DNA from: Streptosporangium sp. NBC_01755
GTDB lineage: Bacteria > Actinomycetota > Actinomycetes > Streptosporangiales > Streptosporangiaceae
DNA length: 64,000 bases
Reading direction: 5' to 3'
Assembly: GCF_035917995.1 (NCBI RefSeq)
Contig: NZ_CP109131.1
Span: forward strand, 1,302,001-1,366,000
The position numbers and the translations under genes are program-made. Below, piece after piece: positions 15,168 to 23,413 of this stretch (the first letter of the stretch is position 1; every line of letters starts with the position of its first letter). The notes under the pieces are model-generated. The model was not told the origin of the DNA. It was given only the letters and a program-made list of their open reading frames with translations, and searched no databases.

Positions 15168-15533
15168 GCTGGCCGCCGCCTCCTCGCCGTGCCTGGAACC
15201 TCCCGCCGCGCCCCCTGGTAAAGGCTCGGAAACCGGAGTCCGTACGGCGCGTCGGAGCTCACGGGGCCGTGTGCGAAGGCCGGAAGCGGGTCGCGGGGAG
15301 CCGCGAAGGAGGGACGCACGACACTTCCGGGGCCGAAGAGAGGAAGATCGCGGCCCTCAGCGGGCCCAGGAGCCCGCGAGTCCCCTTGGAGGTCGGGAGA
15401 GCCGAAGGAATACCGGAGACCGTCAGGCAGCGCTCTGCGGCGCACTCACCCCCCACATCGCCCTCGGCTCGTCCGAGGCCTGCGGCCCCGGACGAGCGGC
15501 ACCGCAGGCCTCGGCCGGAGCCGGGAGCACGCG

Positions 15534-15568
15534 AACGCCCCCGTCACGCGGAGCGCGGCGGGGGCGTC
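15534..15568 (-). terminator. tig terminator hairpin
   Basis: A 10-bp GC-rich inverted repeat (AACGCCCCCG/CGGGGGCGTC, one G-T pair) 36-70 nt after the tig stop. The rest of the 541-nt interval between tig and clpP1 holds the clpP1 promoter region and no gene I can support. Confidence 0.6.
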
Positions 15569-15603
15569 GGGCGCGCTCGATGGCGCCCTCTCTCAGCCTG
15601 GGA

Positions 15604-16992
15604 CTACTTCGCGTCGTCGGCCTCAGGGGCGTCGGCCTCGGGGGCCTCCTCGGCGGCGGGCTCCTCACCGTTGATCTCGGTGTAGATGGCCTTGAGGTCG
15701 ACCTCGTTGCCCGCCTCGTCGGTCACCTTCGCGGCGTCGCCGATGACGCTCTTGGCCTTGTCCCGGACGATCTCGACCATGGCCAGCGTGAGCTGGTCGT
15801 TGTCGGCCAGGTGCTGAGCCAGCGTGTTGGGCGCGACGTTCATCTGCATGGCGCGGCGCACCACGAAGTTGGTCAGCTCCTGCTCACTGACGCCGAGTTC
15901 CTCGCTCTTGACGATCTTGTCGAGGACGAAGCCCGTCTTGAGTGCCTTGGCGGCGCTCTCGTCGAACTCGGCGAGGCGCTCCTCCTCGGTGGTCTGGTAG
16001 AGGCGGAAGAACGCCTCCTTGCTCAGGCCACTGTCGGCGATCTGGTGCTCAAGATTGTGCTTGCGATTGTCGACCTCGGCCTTGAGCGCGCTCTCCGGCA
16101 GCGGAATGTCGATCTTGCCGAGCAGGGCGTCGAGCGCGTTCTCACGGGCCTGGACGACCTGGTCGATCAGCTTGTTGCGGCGGGCCTGCCCGCTGATGCT
16201 CGCCTTGAGCTCGTCAAGGGTGTCGAACTCGCTGGCGAGCTGGGCGAACTCGTCGTCGAGCTCGGGGAGGACCTTCTCCTTGACGTTCTTGACGGTGATG
16301 GTGACCACGGCCTCCTCGCCGGCGTTCTCGCCGCCGACCAGGTTGGTGGTGAACTCCTTGGTCTCACCGGCGGACAGGCCGACCAGTGCGTCGTCCAGGC
16401 CCTGCAGCACCGAGCCGGCGCCGACCTCGTAGGAGACGTCGTTGGCCTGCTGCTCCTCGATGTTGACGCCGTCGATCGCGGCGGCCAGGTCCATGACGAC
16501 GAAGTCGCCGGAGGCAGCGGCACGCTCGACGCCGGTCAGCGTGGCGAAACGCTGACGCAGGCCGTCCAGCTGGACGTCGACGTCCGCGTCGGAGACCTCG
16601 GAGACCGGGACGGTCACCTCGATGCCCTGGTAGTCGGGGACGTCGAACTGGGGGCGGATGTCCACCTCGGCGGTGAACTCGACCTGCTGACCGTCCTCGA
16701 TCTTGGTGACCTCGATCTCCGGCTGACTGACCGGGAAGATCTCGCTCTCGTCGACGGCCTGGCCGTACAGCTTGGGCACCGCGTCATTGAGGGTCTCCTC
16801 CAGCACCACCGCGCGGCCGAACCGCTGCTCGATGATGCGGGCCGGAACCTTGCCGGGGCGGAACCCGGGAACGCGCACCTGCTGCGCGACCTTCTTGTAC
16901 GCCGCCTGCAGGCTCTCGCCGAGCTCCTCGAACGGCACCTCGACGGTAAGCCTTACCCGGGTCGGGCTGAGCTCCTCCACAGCGGTCTTCAC
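15604..16992 (-). CDS. tig: Trigger factor (ribosome-associated chaperone)
   Basis: 462 residues from GTG 16992, which has GGAG 8 nt upstream. The N-terminal ribosome-docking signature GFRPGKVP is at 43-50, followed by the FKBP-type PPIase domain (about 160-245) and the C-terminal chaperone arms. The last 20 or so residues are an acidic, Ala/Glu/Asp-rich tail. It binds nascent chains at the ribosome exit. Starting further upstream would prepend about 47 residues unrelated to the family. It precedes clpP1P2, the standard arrangement. Confidence 0.95.
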   Translation of the reverse strand: MKTAVEELSPTRVRLTVEVPFEELGESLQAAYKKVAQQVRVPGFRPGKVPARIIEQRFGRAVVLEETLNDAVPKLYGQAVDESEIFPVSQPEIEVTKIEDGQQVEFTAEVDIRPQFDVPDYQGIEVTVPVSEVSDADVDVQLDGLRQRFATLTGVERAAASGDFVVMDLAAAIDGVNIEEQQANDVSYEVGAGSVLQGLDDALVGLSAGETKEFTTNLVGGENAGEEAVVTITVKNVKEKVLPELDDEFAQLASEFDTLDELKASISGQARRNKLIDQVVQARENALDALLGKIDIPLPESALKAEVDNRKHNLEHQIADSGLSKEAFFRLYQTTEEERLAEFDESAAKALKTGFVLDKIVKSEELGVSEQELTNFVVRRAMQMNVAPNTLAQHLADNDQLTLAMVEIVRDKAKSVIGDAAKVTDEAGNEVDLKAIYTEINGEEPAAEEAPEADAPEADDAK

Positions 16993-17201
16993 GGGGTCGT
17001 CTCCTTGATCAAACTTCGAGTGATCGCGGGCGCGCCAAGTCGTAGCGGCTACCGCGGCAAGCTCTCGCGCCGCGCCCACATGAGTGGCACTTGGCACAGC
17101 CATCGAGACGTGCAAGATTAGGGCACGCTCCACTGCGGCGGGTGTTCAGCGCCGCAGGCCAGTCTAGGGCAGAGCGGCACCATGGAGCGACCAACGGCCG
17201 C

Positions 17202-18068
17202 TCACTCCTCCTTGATGATCCGCCTCAGGATGTCGTTCGTCTCGCCGGGGGTGGTGCTGACCGCGCACAGCCGCTCCATGACCTCGCTGTAGCGGTCGAC
17301 GTCCTCGCGCTTGTCCAGGTAGAGGGCGCTGGCCAACTGCTCGACGTAGACGACGTCCGGAAGCTCGCTGTCGTTGAAGCGGAGCACGCTGAAGGCGCCG
17401 CCCTCCGCGCTGTGGCCACCGAAGCTGAAGGGCATCACCTGGATCGTGATGTTCGTCCGCCGCATGAGATCGAGCAGGTGCTCCAACTGGCCCCGCATGA
17501 CGTCCGCACCGCCGATGGGGCGCCGCAGCGCGGCCTCGTCGATGACGGCCCAGAAGAACGGGCCGTCGGACCGCTTGAGCACCTGCTGGCGCTCCATCCG
17601 CAGGTCGACGCGGCGGGCGATCTCGTCGGGCGCGATGCCTGCGCTCCCCGCGGTGACGATCGCCCTGGCGTACTCCTTCGTCTGCAGCAGGCCGGGCACG
17701 AACTGCACCTCGTACGTACGGATCCGGGAGGCTGCCTCCTCCAGGCCGACGTACGTCTGAAACCATGAGGGCAGCAGGTCGTTGAACCGGTGCCACCAAC
17801 CGGGTTCGTTGGCTCTGAGCAGCAAGTCCATGATCGCCGACCGAGCGCGCTCGTCCTCCACCCCGTAGAAGGTGAGCAGATCCGCCACGTCGCGTTCTCT
17901 CAGACCAACCCGGCCGAGCTCCATCCTACTGATCTTGGATTCGGATCCGCGGATCAGATGGCCTGCCTCCTCTCGCGAGAGCCCCTTGGCCTCGCGCAGA
18001 CGACGCAGTTGGGAGCCTAAGAGGATACGCAGAGCTGTGGGACCTGATCCCGGTTGAAGCTGCGCCAC
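17202..18068 (-). CDS. XRE-family regulator with DUF5753 (chromosomal copy)
   Basis: 288 residues. An N-terminal helix-turn-helix (about 18-65; LREAKGLSREEAGHLI then SKISRMELG) is followed by the DUF5753 sensor-like domain (about 95-280) with its conserved YEVQFVPGLLQT and IDEAALRR motifs. This is a common actinomycete developmental or secondary-metabolism regulator class, often coupled to DUF397 proteins and HATPase proteins. GTG 18068 has GGGAGG just upstream. It is divergent from the ATPase gene, with a shared 242-nt promoter region. A second, clearly diverged copy lies at 19442-20311 across the integration junction. Confidence 0.85.
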   Translation of the reverse strand: MAQLQPGSGPTALRILLGSQLRRLREAKGLSREEAGHLIRGSESKISRMELGRVGLRERDVADLLTFYGVEDERARSAIMDLLLRANEPGWWHRFNDLLPSWFQTYVGLEEAASRIRTYEVQFVPGLLQTKEYARAIVTAGSAGIAPDEIARRVDLRMERQQVLKRSDGPFFWAVIDEAALRRPIGGADVMRGQLEHLLDLMRRTNITIQVMPFSFGGHSAEGGAFSVLRFNDSELPDVVYVEQLASALYLDKREDVDRYSEVMERLCAVSTTPGETNDILRRIIKEE

Positions 18069-18310
18069 TTCGCCTCCCTCTCTACTTGGGCCAGCGCACA
18101 CAGTGTCACTACTTCCGGCCGCTATGACAAGGTCTCAACTCCCTGCCCAATTCGCCAAGTCGCCGACCTAACCCCCATGCTGCTGCACATTGCAACTGCA
18201 CGTGCATTTGGGTCTTGCAGCAGACGTTCCGGTGACCCATGATGGTTTAGTGCATATTGGGCTTATGGTGCACAAGCTCTGAAAACTCTCAAGCGGTACG
18301 GAGACTCACG

Positions 18311-18820
18311 ATGACAGCGGGAGGTACCGGCAGGATGGTGGAGGAGCCAAAATCGGCTGCCGACTACCTGCAGGCGACCTGCGAAATCGGCTTTGACGAG
18401 CTGCTCGGGGTCAACCACTCCGACGCCACCGCGTGTCCCCTGCCCAGCCAGGCAGACTCGGTGAAGACCGCCCGGGACGTGACGCGCTCGACGCTTCACG
18501 ACTGGGGACTGGCAGAACTCAGCGATGACGCAGCGCTAGTGGTTTCGGAACTTGTCACCAACGCGGTCCGTTACGCGCTGTGTCCGCCCGGGCAACCGGA
18601 GAACACCCCGATCACGCTCGTCCTGCTGCGCCTCTCCCCCCATGTGCTCCTGGCCGTGACGGACCCGAGCGACGAGATTCCGACCCCCAAGGAACCGGAT
18701 TTCATCTCGGAGAACGGCCGGGGCCTCTACATCGTGGAGACCTACAGCCAGGATTGGGGCTGGGACTACCTCAACTGCGGCGGCAAGGCCGTCTGGGCCC
18801 TCTTCAGCGCCCACCACTGA
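18311..18820 (+). CDS. Histidine-kinase-like ATPase (anti-sigma-factor type)
   Basis: 169 residues of a single GHKL ATPase fold: N box SELVTNAVRYA, then an NGRGLYIVE glycine motif and a closing strand GKAVWALF. Such RsbW/SpoIIAB-like proteins are abundant in actinomycetes; most act in anti-sigma or regulatory switching, partner unknown. ATG 18311 has GGAG 7 nt upstream and is preferred to an ATG at 18257. It sits beside the XRE/DUF5753 gene, a frequent pairing. Confidence 0.8.
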   Translation: MTAGGTGRMVEEPKSAADYLQATCEIGFDELLGVNHSDATACPLPSQADSVKTARDVTRSTLHDWGLAELSDDAALVVSELVTNAVRYALCPPGQPENTPITLVLLRLSPHVLLAVTDPSDEIPTPKEPDFISENGRGLYIVETYSQDWGWDYLNCGGKAVWALFSAHH

Positions 18821-18826
18821 CGTTCC

Positions 18827-18854
18827 CGCACCATGGCTCCCGCACCATGGCTCC
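18827..18854. repeat. 14-bp tandem repeat
   Basis: CGCACCATGGCTCC occurs twice in tandem, followed by a decayed third copy. It lies in the intergenic DNA between the ATPase stop and the tRNA fragment. No function is apparent. Confidence 0.7.
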
Positions 18855-18975
18855 CACACCGTGAGGCGATCCTCCCCGCACGCGTCCGCGTGCCCCGCCC
18901 CTCTCGCGTGGCCGAAAACTCGCACCCCGTACAACGAGAAACCGGGCACCGGTCGAAACCGATGCCCGGCATATG

Positions 18976-19022
18976 TCGGGGTGACAGGATTTGAACCTGC
19001 GGCCCCCTGCTCCCAAAGCAGG
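18976..19022 (-). tRNA. tRNA-Pro(UGG), 3' half only (attachment site)
   Basis: Minus strand: an anticodon arm CCTGC-TTTGGGA-GCAGG (19022-19006) gives anticodon UGG, followed by a variable loop, a T arm with TTCAAAT, and the acceptor 3' strand CACCCCG plus discriminator A ending at 18976. Upstream of the anticodon stem the expected D arm and the CGGGGTG acceptor 5' strand are absent, replaced by unrelated sequence. Such a cut is the mark of a tyrosine-integrase crossover in a tRNA gene. The duplicated, intact tRNA should lie at the other end of the element. Confidence 0.85.
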
Positions 19023-19100
19023 TTTTTCCGGCGCCATTACCTGCATATAGGGAAGAAATAGCAGCTCAAGGGGTGTGATAGGCCGAGGATCACCGAGTCT

Positions 19101-19129
19101 GAGTGAGCCTGGCCGGGAGTGGCTCACTC
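19101..19129. repeat. 9-bp inverted repeat near the attachment site
   Basis: GAGTGAGCC and GGCTCACTC (perfect) are separated by 11 nt, 80 nt inside the element. It could be an integrase arm site or a terminator-like hairpin. I see no gene between 19,023 and 19,251. Confidence 0.45.
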
Positions 19130-19203
19130 CCATTTCGCTCCCATCCTCGACCCGCGCCGATCGTGGTTACGGCCCGTAGACTGACGGCGGGTTAGTTCCA
19201 CGC

Positions 19204-19235
19204 AAAAGCCCCCATCCGGGAGGATGGGGGCTTTT
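19204..19235. terminator. Bidirectional terminator
   Basis: A perfect 14-bp inverted repeat with A-run and T-run flanks (AAAAGCCCCCATCC, GGGA loop, and complement). It works on both strands, ends the DUF397 operon and shields the element edge. Confidence 0.85.
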
Positions 19236-19251
19236 GTTATGAACCTGTTTC

Positions 19252-19461
19252 CTAGCCGAACTCGTTGGCCTTGACGCCCTTGATGAAGGCGTCCCACTCG
19301 CCTGTGGTGAAGGTCACGGTGGCCGCTTCCGGCCTCTTGCTGTTGCGCACCGCGCGGCCTCCGCTAGGCAACTCGGCGACCTCGACGCAGTTATCGTGAG
19401 GGCCGCTGAAGCTGGCCTTGCGGTAGGTGAGCGTGGCGAGCTCAGTTGGGGTTAGTTCCAT
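19252..19461 (-). CDS. DUF397 protein
   Basis: 69 residues with the DUF397 signatures YRKASFSG, CVEVAEL, AVRNSKRP and FTTGEWDAFIKGVKANEFG. These small proteins are almost always encoded next to XRE/DUF5753 regulators, and genetic work in streptomycetes places several such pairs in developmental control. The ATG at 19461 lies inside the end of the preceding regulator gene (20-nt overlap), so translation is coupled. Confidence 0.9.
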   Translation of the reverse strand: MELTPTELATLTYRKASFSGPHDNCVEVAELPSGGRAVRNSKRPEAATVTFTTGEWDAFIKGVKANEFG

Positions 19462-20311
19462 CGCCTCTCTCCAGTTGATCAACCATCGTTGCCAGATACC
19501 TAACAGACTCCTCCGGAGGCTCCGAAATCGCCACCGCCCGGGTAAAGATCCGACCGTACGCCTGTAGTTCCTCCGGCTTCTCCAGGTGGAGTGAGTCTGT
19601 CGCAGTTTCCAAGTAGACCACCGAGGGGTCGAGTTCGGTCGCAAAGTCCAAGATCGTAAATGCTCCGGTCATCACCGCATGCGCACCAGCCGAGTCACGA
19701 AGAATCTGAATCGTTACGTGCGGGGCAGCAGCCGCCTCAATCAGATGTCGCATTTGCTCCGCCATCACCGCGGGCCCGCCGATCATCTTGCGTAGCGCCG
19801 CCTCGTCGATCAAGGCATACAGCTCCGGTGGCCGCTCGCGCTTGAGGACGTCCTGCCGGACGATCCTGACCTCGACGCGCCGTTTCACAGAGGCATCGTC
19901 CAGCACCTGGCCGGCCCGAAACACGGCGGCGGCGTAATCGGCGGTCTGAAGCAGGCCGGGGACGAACAAGGCCTCATAGGTGCGGATCTGGGTCGCCTCT
20001 GCCTCGAAGCCGGGCAGTGAGCCGCGAAAGACGTCGTTGTACTTGGCCCACCATCCCTTCTCGCGGGACTGGCGGGCGAGGTCGAGGATCGCGTTGCGAA
20101 CCTGCTCGTCGGTGACGCCATACAGGTCCAGCAGAGCGCGAATGAGCACGACGTCGGGTCGCACCCACTGGTTGAGTTCCCATTTCGTGAGGCGCCCGTT
20201 GGACCACCCGAGGCGGGTAGTCACCTCTTCAACGGTTAGCCCTGCATCTTTACGCAAGCGAACGAGCTCGGCGCTGAGGCGTCGCAGTTTGACGGTGGGG
20301 CTGCCGGTCAT
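19442..20311 (-). CDS. XRE-family regulator with DUF5753 (element copy)
   Basis: 289 residues. HTH at about 12-60 (LRKDAGLTVEEVTTRLGWS, then LTKWELN), DUF5753 from about 95 with YEALFVPGLLQT and IDEAALRK. The ATG at 20311 is preceded by AGGAGG. It forms a two-gene unit with DUF397. It differs substantially from the chromosomal copy at 17202-18068, so it is not a recent duplication. Being the first regulator inside the element, it may control maintenance genes, but no target can be shown. Confidence 0.88.
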   Translation of the reverse strand: MTGSPTVKLRRLSAELVRLRKDAGLTVEEVTTRLGWSNGRLTKWELNQWVRPDVVLIRALLDLYGVTDEQVRNAILDLARQSREKGWWAKYNDVFRGSLPGFEAEATQIRTYEALFVPGLLQTADYAAAVFRAGQVLDDASVKRRVEVRIVRQDVLKRERPPELYALIDEAALRKMIGGPAVMAEQMRHLIEAAAAPHVTIQILRDSAGAHAVMTGAFTILDFATELDPSVVYLETATDSLHLEKPEELQAYGRIFTRAVAISEPPEESVRYLATMVDQLERGDGTNPN

Positions 20312-20464
20312 CGCGTGTCCTCCTGTGTGCGCTGAGTGAGCGCATCATACGGCTGGCCTACGGTGGTGCGAATCCGACAATTGTGTCATTGAAACTGTGC
20401 CCTTGAAAGTTTTTCCGGGAAGCCGCATGATGAGAACACCCGATCACATGAAGTGAGGCACCCC

Positions 20465-20683
20465 ATGATGCTCCTCACGAACGACCGCGTAACTGAATTA
20501 CGCACGCTCTACCCCGCCTGGACCATTTTCCAGTCCGGCGCCGGCCGCTGGTGGGCGCTCCGCACCGGCGCCATCAGCCCCGCCCAGCGCGACCTCGGCA
20601 TCACGGCAAGCTTGGACGCCGACACACTCGAAGACCTCGCGGGGCAGCTCGCGGCCCAGGAGCAGCTCCGGGAGACAGCGTGA
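20465..20683 (+). CDS. Small single-domain protein (YPxW...GxWWAxR family)
   Basis: 72 residues. The pattern is Leu-rich start, YPAWTIF, G-x-WWALR, then a helix with ASLDADTLEDLAGQLAAQEQL. The same domain occurs twice in the protein at 21210-21653. I do not know a characterised member. The aromatic centre suggests a small beta-sheet fold followed by one helix. ATG 20465 has GAGG 6 nt upstream; a GTG at 20453 is in frame but has no ribosome site. It is convergent with the GntR gene, 2 nt from its stop. Confidence 0.65.
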   Translation: MMLLTNDRVTELRTLYPAWTIFQSGAGRWWALRTGAISPAQRDLGITASLDADTLEDLAGQLAAQEQLRETA

Positions 20684-20685
20684 CG

Positions 20686-20943
20686 CTACTCTTCCTCCGG
20701 CTGCTGCCAGTCCTCGCGGGGGCGCACGAACGTGCCCTTGCCGCCGATCACCCGCACCAGCCCGTCATCGGCGAGCTTGCCGATGACCTTGCGCACGGTC
20801 TGCCGGGCAATCCCGAGCTCCTGCTCCAGGTGCGCGATGCTCGGAATCGGCAACCGCTCTTTGTAGACGCCCCCCTCAATCCGTTCGCGCAGGAGGTCGT
20901 AGACCTGCGCCCATACGGTCCGGTCCGGGTCGAACTCGATCAT
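20686..20943 (-). CDS. GntR-family transcriptional repressor, DNA-binding domain only
   Basis: 85 residues consisting of one winged helix (VYDLLRERIEGGVY, IPSIAHLEQELGIARQTVRKVIGKLADDGLV, GGKGTFV). There is no effector domain, as in the short KorSA-type repressors of actinomycete conjugative elements. Two dense palindromes just upstream of the ATG at 20943 are likely autoregulatory operators. It probably holds transfer or replication genes silent in the integrated state; that role is inferred from family and context. Confidence 0.85.
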   Translation of the reverse strand: MIEFDPDRTVWAQVYDLLRERIEGGVYKERLPIPSIAHLEQELGIARQTVRKVIGKLADDGLVRVIGGKGTFVRPREDWQQPEEE

Positions 20944-20962
20944 GGAATGGACCGTAGGGGAT

Positions 20963-21013
20963 CATGCTCTAGCATGCCCTTTCGGAACCGGCTATGCCCG
21001 GGCATGCCCGGGC
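20963..21013. promoter_or_regulatory. Palindromic operators upstream of the GntR gene
   Basis: CATGCTCTAGCATG (20963-20976) and the 18-bp perfect palindrome GCCCGGGCATGCCCGGGC (20996-21013) lie 20-70 nt before the repressor start, on the side facing the plus-strand genes. Both contain a central or terminal CATG. Short GntR proteins typically bind such sites to repress themselves. Confidence 0.6.
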
Positions 21014-21149
21014 ACTACACGGCGCGGATAATCTGCAATTCCCAGAGCGGGCGCGGCGGCCGGGTACACCACTCCCTCGCCACAGGGTCGGCCGTCGCGC
21101 TCTCAGTGTGCACCCCCGGCACATCGTCTGCCGGCGGGTCCACTGGCCA

Positions 21150-21189
21150 CCTCCGGACATGTCTCCACAAGCTGGGGCATGTCCGGAGG
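21150..21189. repeat. 12-bp inverted repeat before a plus-strand gene
   Basis: CCTCCGGACATG (21150-21161) and CATGTCCGGAGG (21178-21189), perfect arms with a 16-nt loop, ending 20 nt before the next start codon. It would form a strong leader hairpin next to the ribosome site, or act as a dyad operator. CATG is shared with the GntR-side palindromes. Confidence 0.55.
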
Positions 21190-21209
21190 GGCGGCGGCGA
21201 GGTGTCGTC

Positions 21210-21653
21210 ATGACCGCCGACACCGAGGTAACCGCCCTCGACCTGCTCGCCCAGGAGTTCGGCGACATCTGGCAGATCATGCGTAGCGACGCCGGACGGT
21301 GGTGGGCCACCCGGCACAAGCCGATCGCCGGGGTCGAAGACGTGGTCGGCTGTTCTCGCACGGTGGACGCCGACACGCCCGCCAAGCTGTCCCAACGGTT
21401 CGCTGAACAGGCGAAGCTCATCCAGCAGGCAGCGGACATCACCGAAATCCTCCGCGTACTGGAGACCACCTACCCCGGGTGGAGCACCACGTATGACGGC
21501 CACTGGCGCGCGGACCGCACCCCTCCCATCACTAGCGCGCAAGCCGCCGCTGGCGTGGTAGCCAGCCTCTCCACCCCCTCCTATGAGGAGTTCACCGAGC
21601 AGTTGGCCAAGCAGGCGACGCTGATCGACCGGTGCGGCGGCTACAACACCTGA
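21210..21653 (+). CDS. Two-domain relative of the 72-residue protein
   Basis: 147 residues made of two tandem copies of the domain seen at 20465-20683. Copy one is about 8-70 (FGDIWQI, GRWWATR, ending LSQRFAEQAKL); copy two is about 80-140 (YPGWSTTY, GHWRADR, ending EFTEQLAKQATL). The second copy has lost one Trp of the WW pair. ATG 21210 has GAGG 8 nt upstream. The function is unknown; single and tandem versions side by side suggest a duplicated protein-binding module. Confidence 0.65.
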   Translation: MTADTEVTALDLLAQEFGDIWQIMRSDAGRWWATRHKPIAGVEDVVGCSRTVDADTPAKLSQRFAEQAKLIQQAADITEILRVLETTYPGWSTTYDGHWRADRTPPITSAQAAAGVVASLSTPSYEEFTEQLAKQATLIDRCGGYNT

Positions 21654-21903
21654 CCCCCGGCCGCCCCTGCCCTGAGGTGGTGGCGGCCGGTGCAAAACCC
21701 CCGGTTGAGAGGCGCGGGCTGGCGTCAACCTCCCGGGGACGGCCCGGCACATGCCGCCGGGCCGGGGTCCTCGCCCACTTCTCTCCCGGGCGAGGACCCA
21801 AACAACCTCCGGCAGGCGAAAGTTTGGTCGCCCGCCGGCCCCGGCCCCGCCGTCTCCCCACGCGGCGGGGCCACCACAACGACGACCCGCCTGGAGGAAC
21901 CCG
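21654..21903 (+). other. Structured intergenic region with three strong hairpins
   Basis: Between two plus-strand genes lie three consecutive perfect inverted repeats: 8-bp arms at 21741-21748/21756-21763, 12-bp arms at 21765-21776/21788-21799 and 10-bp arms at 21843-21852/21863-21872. None has a T-run. It may be a terminator group or a structured leader for the gene at 21904. I see no coding gene in it. Confidence 0.5.
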
Positions 21904-22311
21904 ATGAGCAGCACCCCCAACGAGCAGCACGCCACCGCGAGCCCGGACAGCGCGGACCCCCTCATCGACGACCAGGCCACAAAGCTCCAATACGGCGTCC
22001 GTTGGACGCCCAGCCACAGCCAGCACCCTGTCGTGGCCACCAGCCCCGACAGCGAGATCGAAGCCGATAGCCTCGCCCGGCGCCTGCGCTCCATCCAGCG
22101 AGTGCTCGGCAACGACGATGACGCCGTCGTTGTCTACCGGATGGGCCCGGACGGCGAGTGGGACACCGCCCCGCCCAACCCGTTCGGCTTCCCCGAGCAG
22201 GCCGAAGCCTTGCTCCAGGACTTCCTCCTCTGGGCGGAGCGGAACCCCGGCATGTTGCAGCTTCTCGTCGACGAGCTCCTCCGCGAGGCCGCCGACCAGC
22301 CCACCCCCTGA
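21904..22311 (+). CDS. Hypothetical protein
   Basis: 135 residues; I do not recognise the family. A hydrophilic N-terminus (about 1-45, Asp/Ser/Thr-rich) is followed by an alpha/beta-like middle with VVVYRMGPDGEW and a C-terminal helical stretch FGFPEQAEALLQDFLLWAE... that could mediate dimerisation. The start is ATG 21904 with GGAGG 7 nt upstream. A terminator follows 69 nt downstream. Confidence 0.65.
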   Translation: MSSTPNEQHATASPDSADPLIDDQATKLQYGVRWTPSHSQHPVVATSPDSEIEADSLARRLRSIQRVLGNDDDAVVVYRMGPDGEWDTAPPNPFGFPEQAEALLQDFLLWAERNPGMLQLLVDELLREAADQPTP

Positions 22312-22379
22312 ACGCAGAAGACCCCCAAGCTCCCGGCCGGGAAGGGATTCACCCACTGCGGCCCGGCCGGGCACACCGA

Positions 22380-22413
22380 GGCCCCGCCGCCCATCTCACC
22401 GGGCGGCGGGGCC
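22380..22413 (+). terminator. Terminator after the 21904-22311 gene
   Basis: 13-bp perfect GC stem (GGCCCCGCCGCCC and complement) with an eight-base loop followed by TTCATCG. The remaining 150 nt before the next gene carry two GGTTACC repeats (near 22455 and 22479) that may belong to its promoter. Confidence 0.65.
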
Positions 22414-22564
22414 TTCATCGTCCCGGTGACGTACACCGTAGATCCTTAACGGTTACCATTCGGTAGCTCTCCGTCGCGGTTACCCTGGATCTTCCCGCCT
22501 CCCCCTGTACCCGGACAGAGGCTCCAGGCGACCCCCGCCCGACGACGTCCGATGGAGAGCGCCG

Positions 22565-22969
22565 TTGTCCGACAAGTATGAGCACCTCGCCGCCAAGCCC
22601 CCCGAAGGCTCCTTTCTGTGGGGCACTCCAGAACCCGGAACATCCTTCAACCACTCCTACAGGGCTCTCCTCCCGAACAACGACTTGCTGATCAGCCGCT
22701 TGGAGATGGACGATCGTGACCGTCTCTTGGGGTTCGCGATGATCCATATGACCCATGATGGGCGGGAGGGTGAGATGGTCGCCGAACTCGACACCCGGCA
22801 CGGCGAAGTCCACATCCACCAGTACCGCCAAGGCAATATCAGGACCGGTAGACGCGTTCTCCGTATCATCAGGAGCCAGGAAGACATTGAAGACGGATAC
22901 GAAGAGGCTCTTGATGTGATGACCGAGAAGTGGGAAGAACACAGGAGGAGGTGGCAACGTGGACGCTAG
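22565..22969 (+). CDS. Hypothetical protein, first gene of a two-gene unit
   Basis: 134 residues starting at TTG 22565, with GGAGA 7 nt upstream. The N-terminus is polar; the C-terminus is a highly charged helix (EEALDVMTEKWEEHRRRWQRGR). I recognise no domain. The stop overlaps the next gene by 11 nt, so the pair is co-translated and may form a complex. Confidence 0.6.
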   Translation: MSDKYEHLAAKPPEGSFLWGTPEPGTSFNHSYRALLPNNDLLISRLEMDDRDRLLGFAMIHMTHDGREGEMVAELDTRHGEVHIHQYRQGNIRTGRRVLRIIRSQEDIEDGYEEALDVMTEKWEEHRRRWQRGR

Positions 22970-23396
22970 GGAAAAAACCCGCATGCGGATGACGCGTGAC
23001 GTGCTGCGACTGCTTCGGGTACGAGACTTCCGAGGTGCTCTCCCACCGCTTCGCGACGGTGAGGAGTCTGCCATCCTCGTCAGCTTCCTGGACGACACCC
23101 TGAAGTCGGTAATGAAGCGCATCGCGCTCCTCGGTGGCAACGTCAACGTCGTTGTCCCGCCTGAAGACCTCGCCGACTGGCCGACTCGCATGACATTCCT
23201 TCAGGTCACCACTGGCGGCAGGGTCGCGCCCGGCTACGCCATGACCGACAACGACTGCCTCGTAAACGAGCACTCCGAGCTCGGGATGCTGCTGGAGCTC
23301 CTGCGGGTGCGCAGGCGGACGATGACGTTCCACCTCTGCAAGCACGAGACCACGGTCGAGCTGGTCGACGATGGCAAGGACTCTGTGCCCGTGTAG
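22959..23396 (+). CDS. Hypothetical protein, second gene of a two-gene unit
   Basis: 145 residues from GTG 22959, with AGGAGG 7 nt upstream inside the previous gene. The middle has alternating hydrophobic strands (GGNVNVVVPP, MTFLQVTTGG), then a Leu/Arg-rich helix LGMLLELLRVRRR. No family is recognised. A strong terminator follows 18 nt after the stop, so the unit ends here. Confidence 0.6.
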   Translation: MDAREKTRMRMTRDVLRLLRVRDFRGALPPLRDGEESAILVSFLDDTLKSVMKRIALLGGNVNVVVPPEDLADWPTRMTFLQVTTGGRVAPGYAMTDNDCLVNEHSELGMLLELLRVRRRTMTFHLCKHETTVELVDDGKDSVPV

Positions 23397-23413
23397 GGCT
23401 TCTGGACGCGACA

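Noticed and set aside
15166-17121. A 651-codon plus-strand frame opposite tig
   Set aside because: Pure antisense shadow of trigger factor; composition is Leu/Gly/Asp-biased as expected for complement of its codons.
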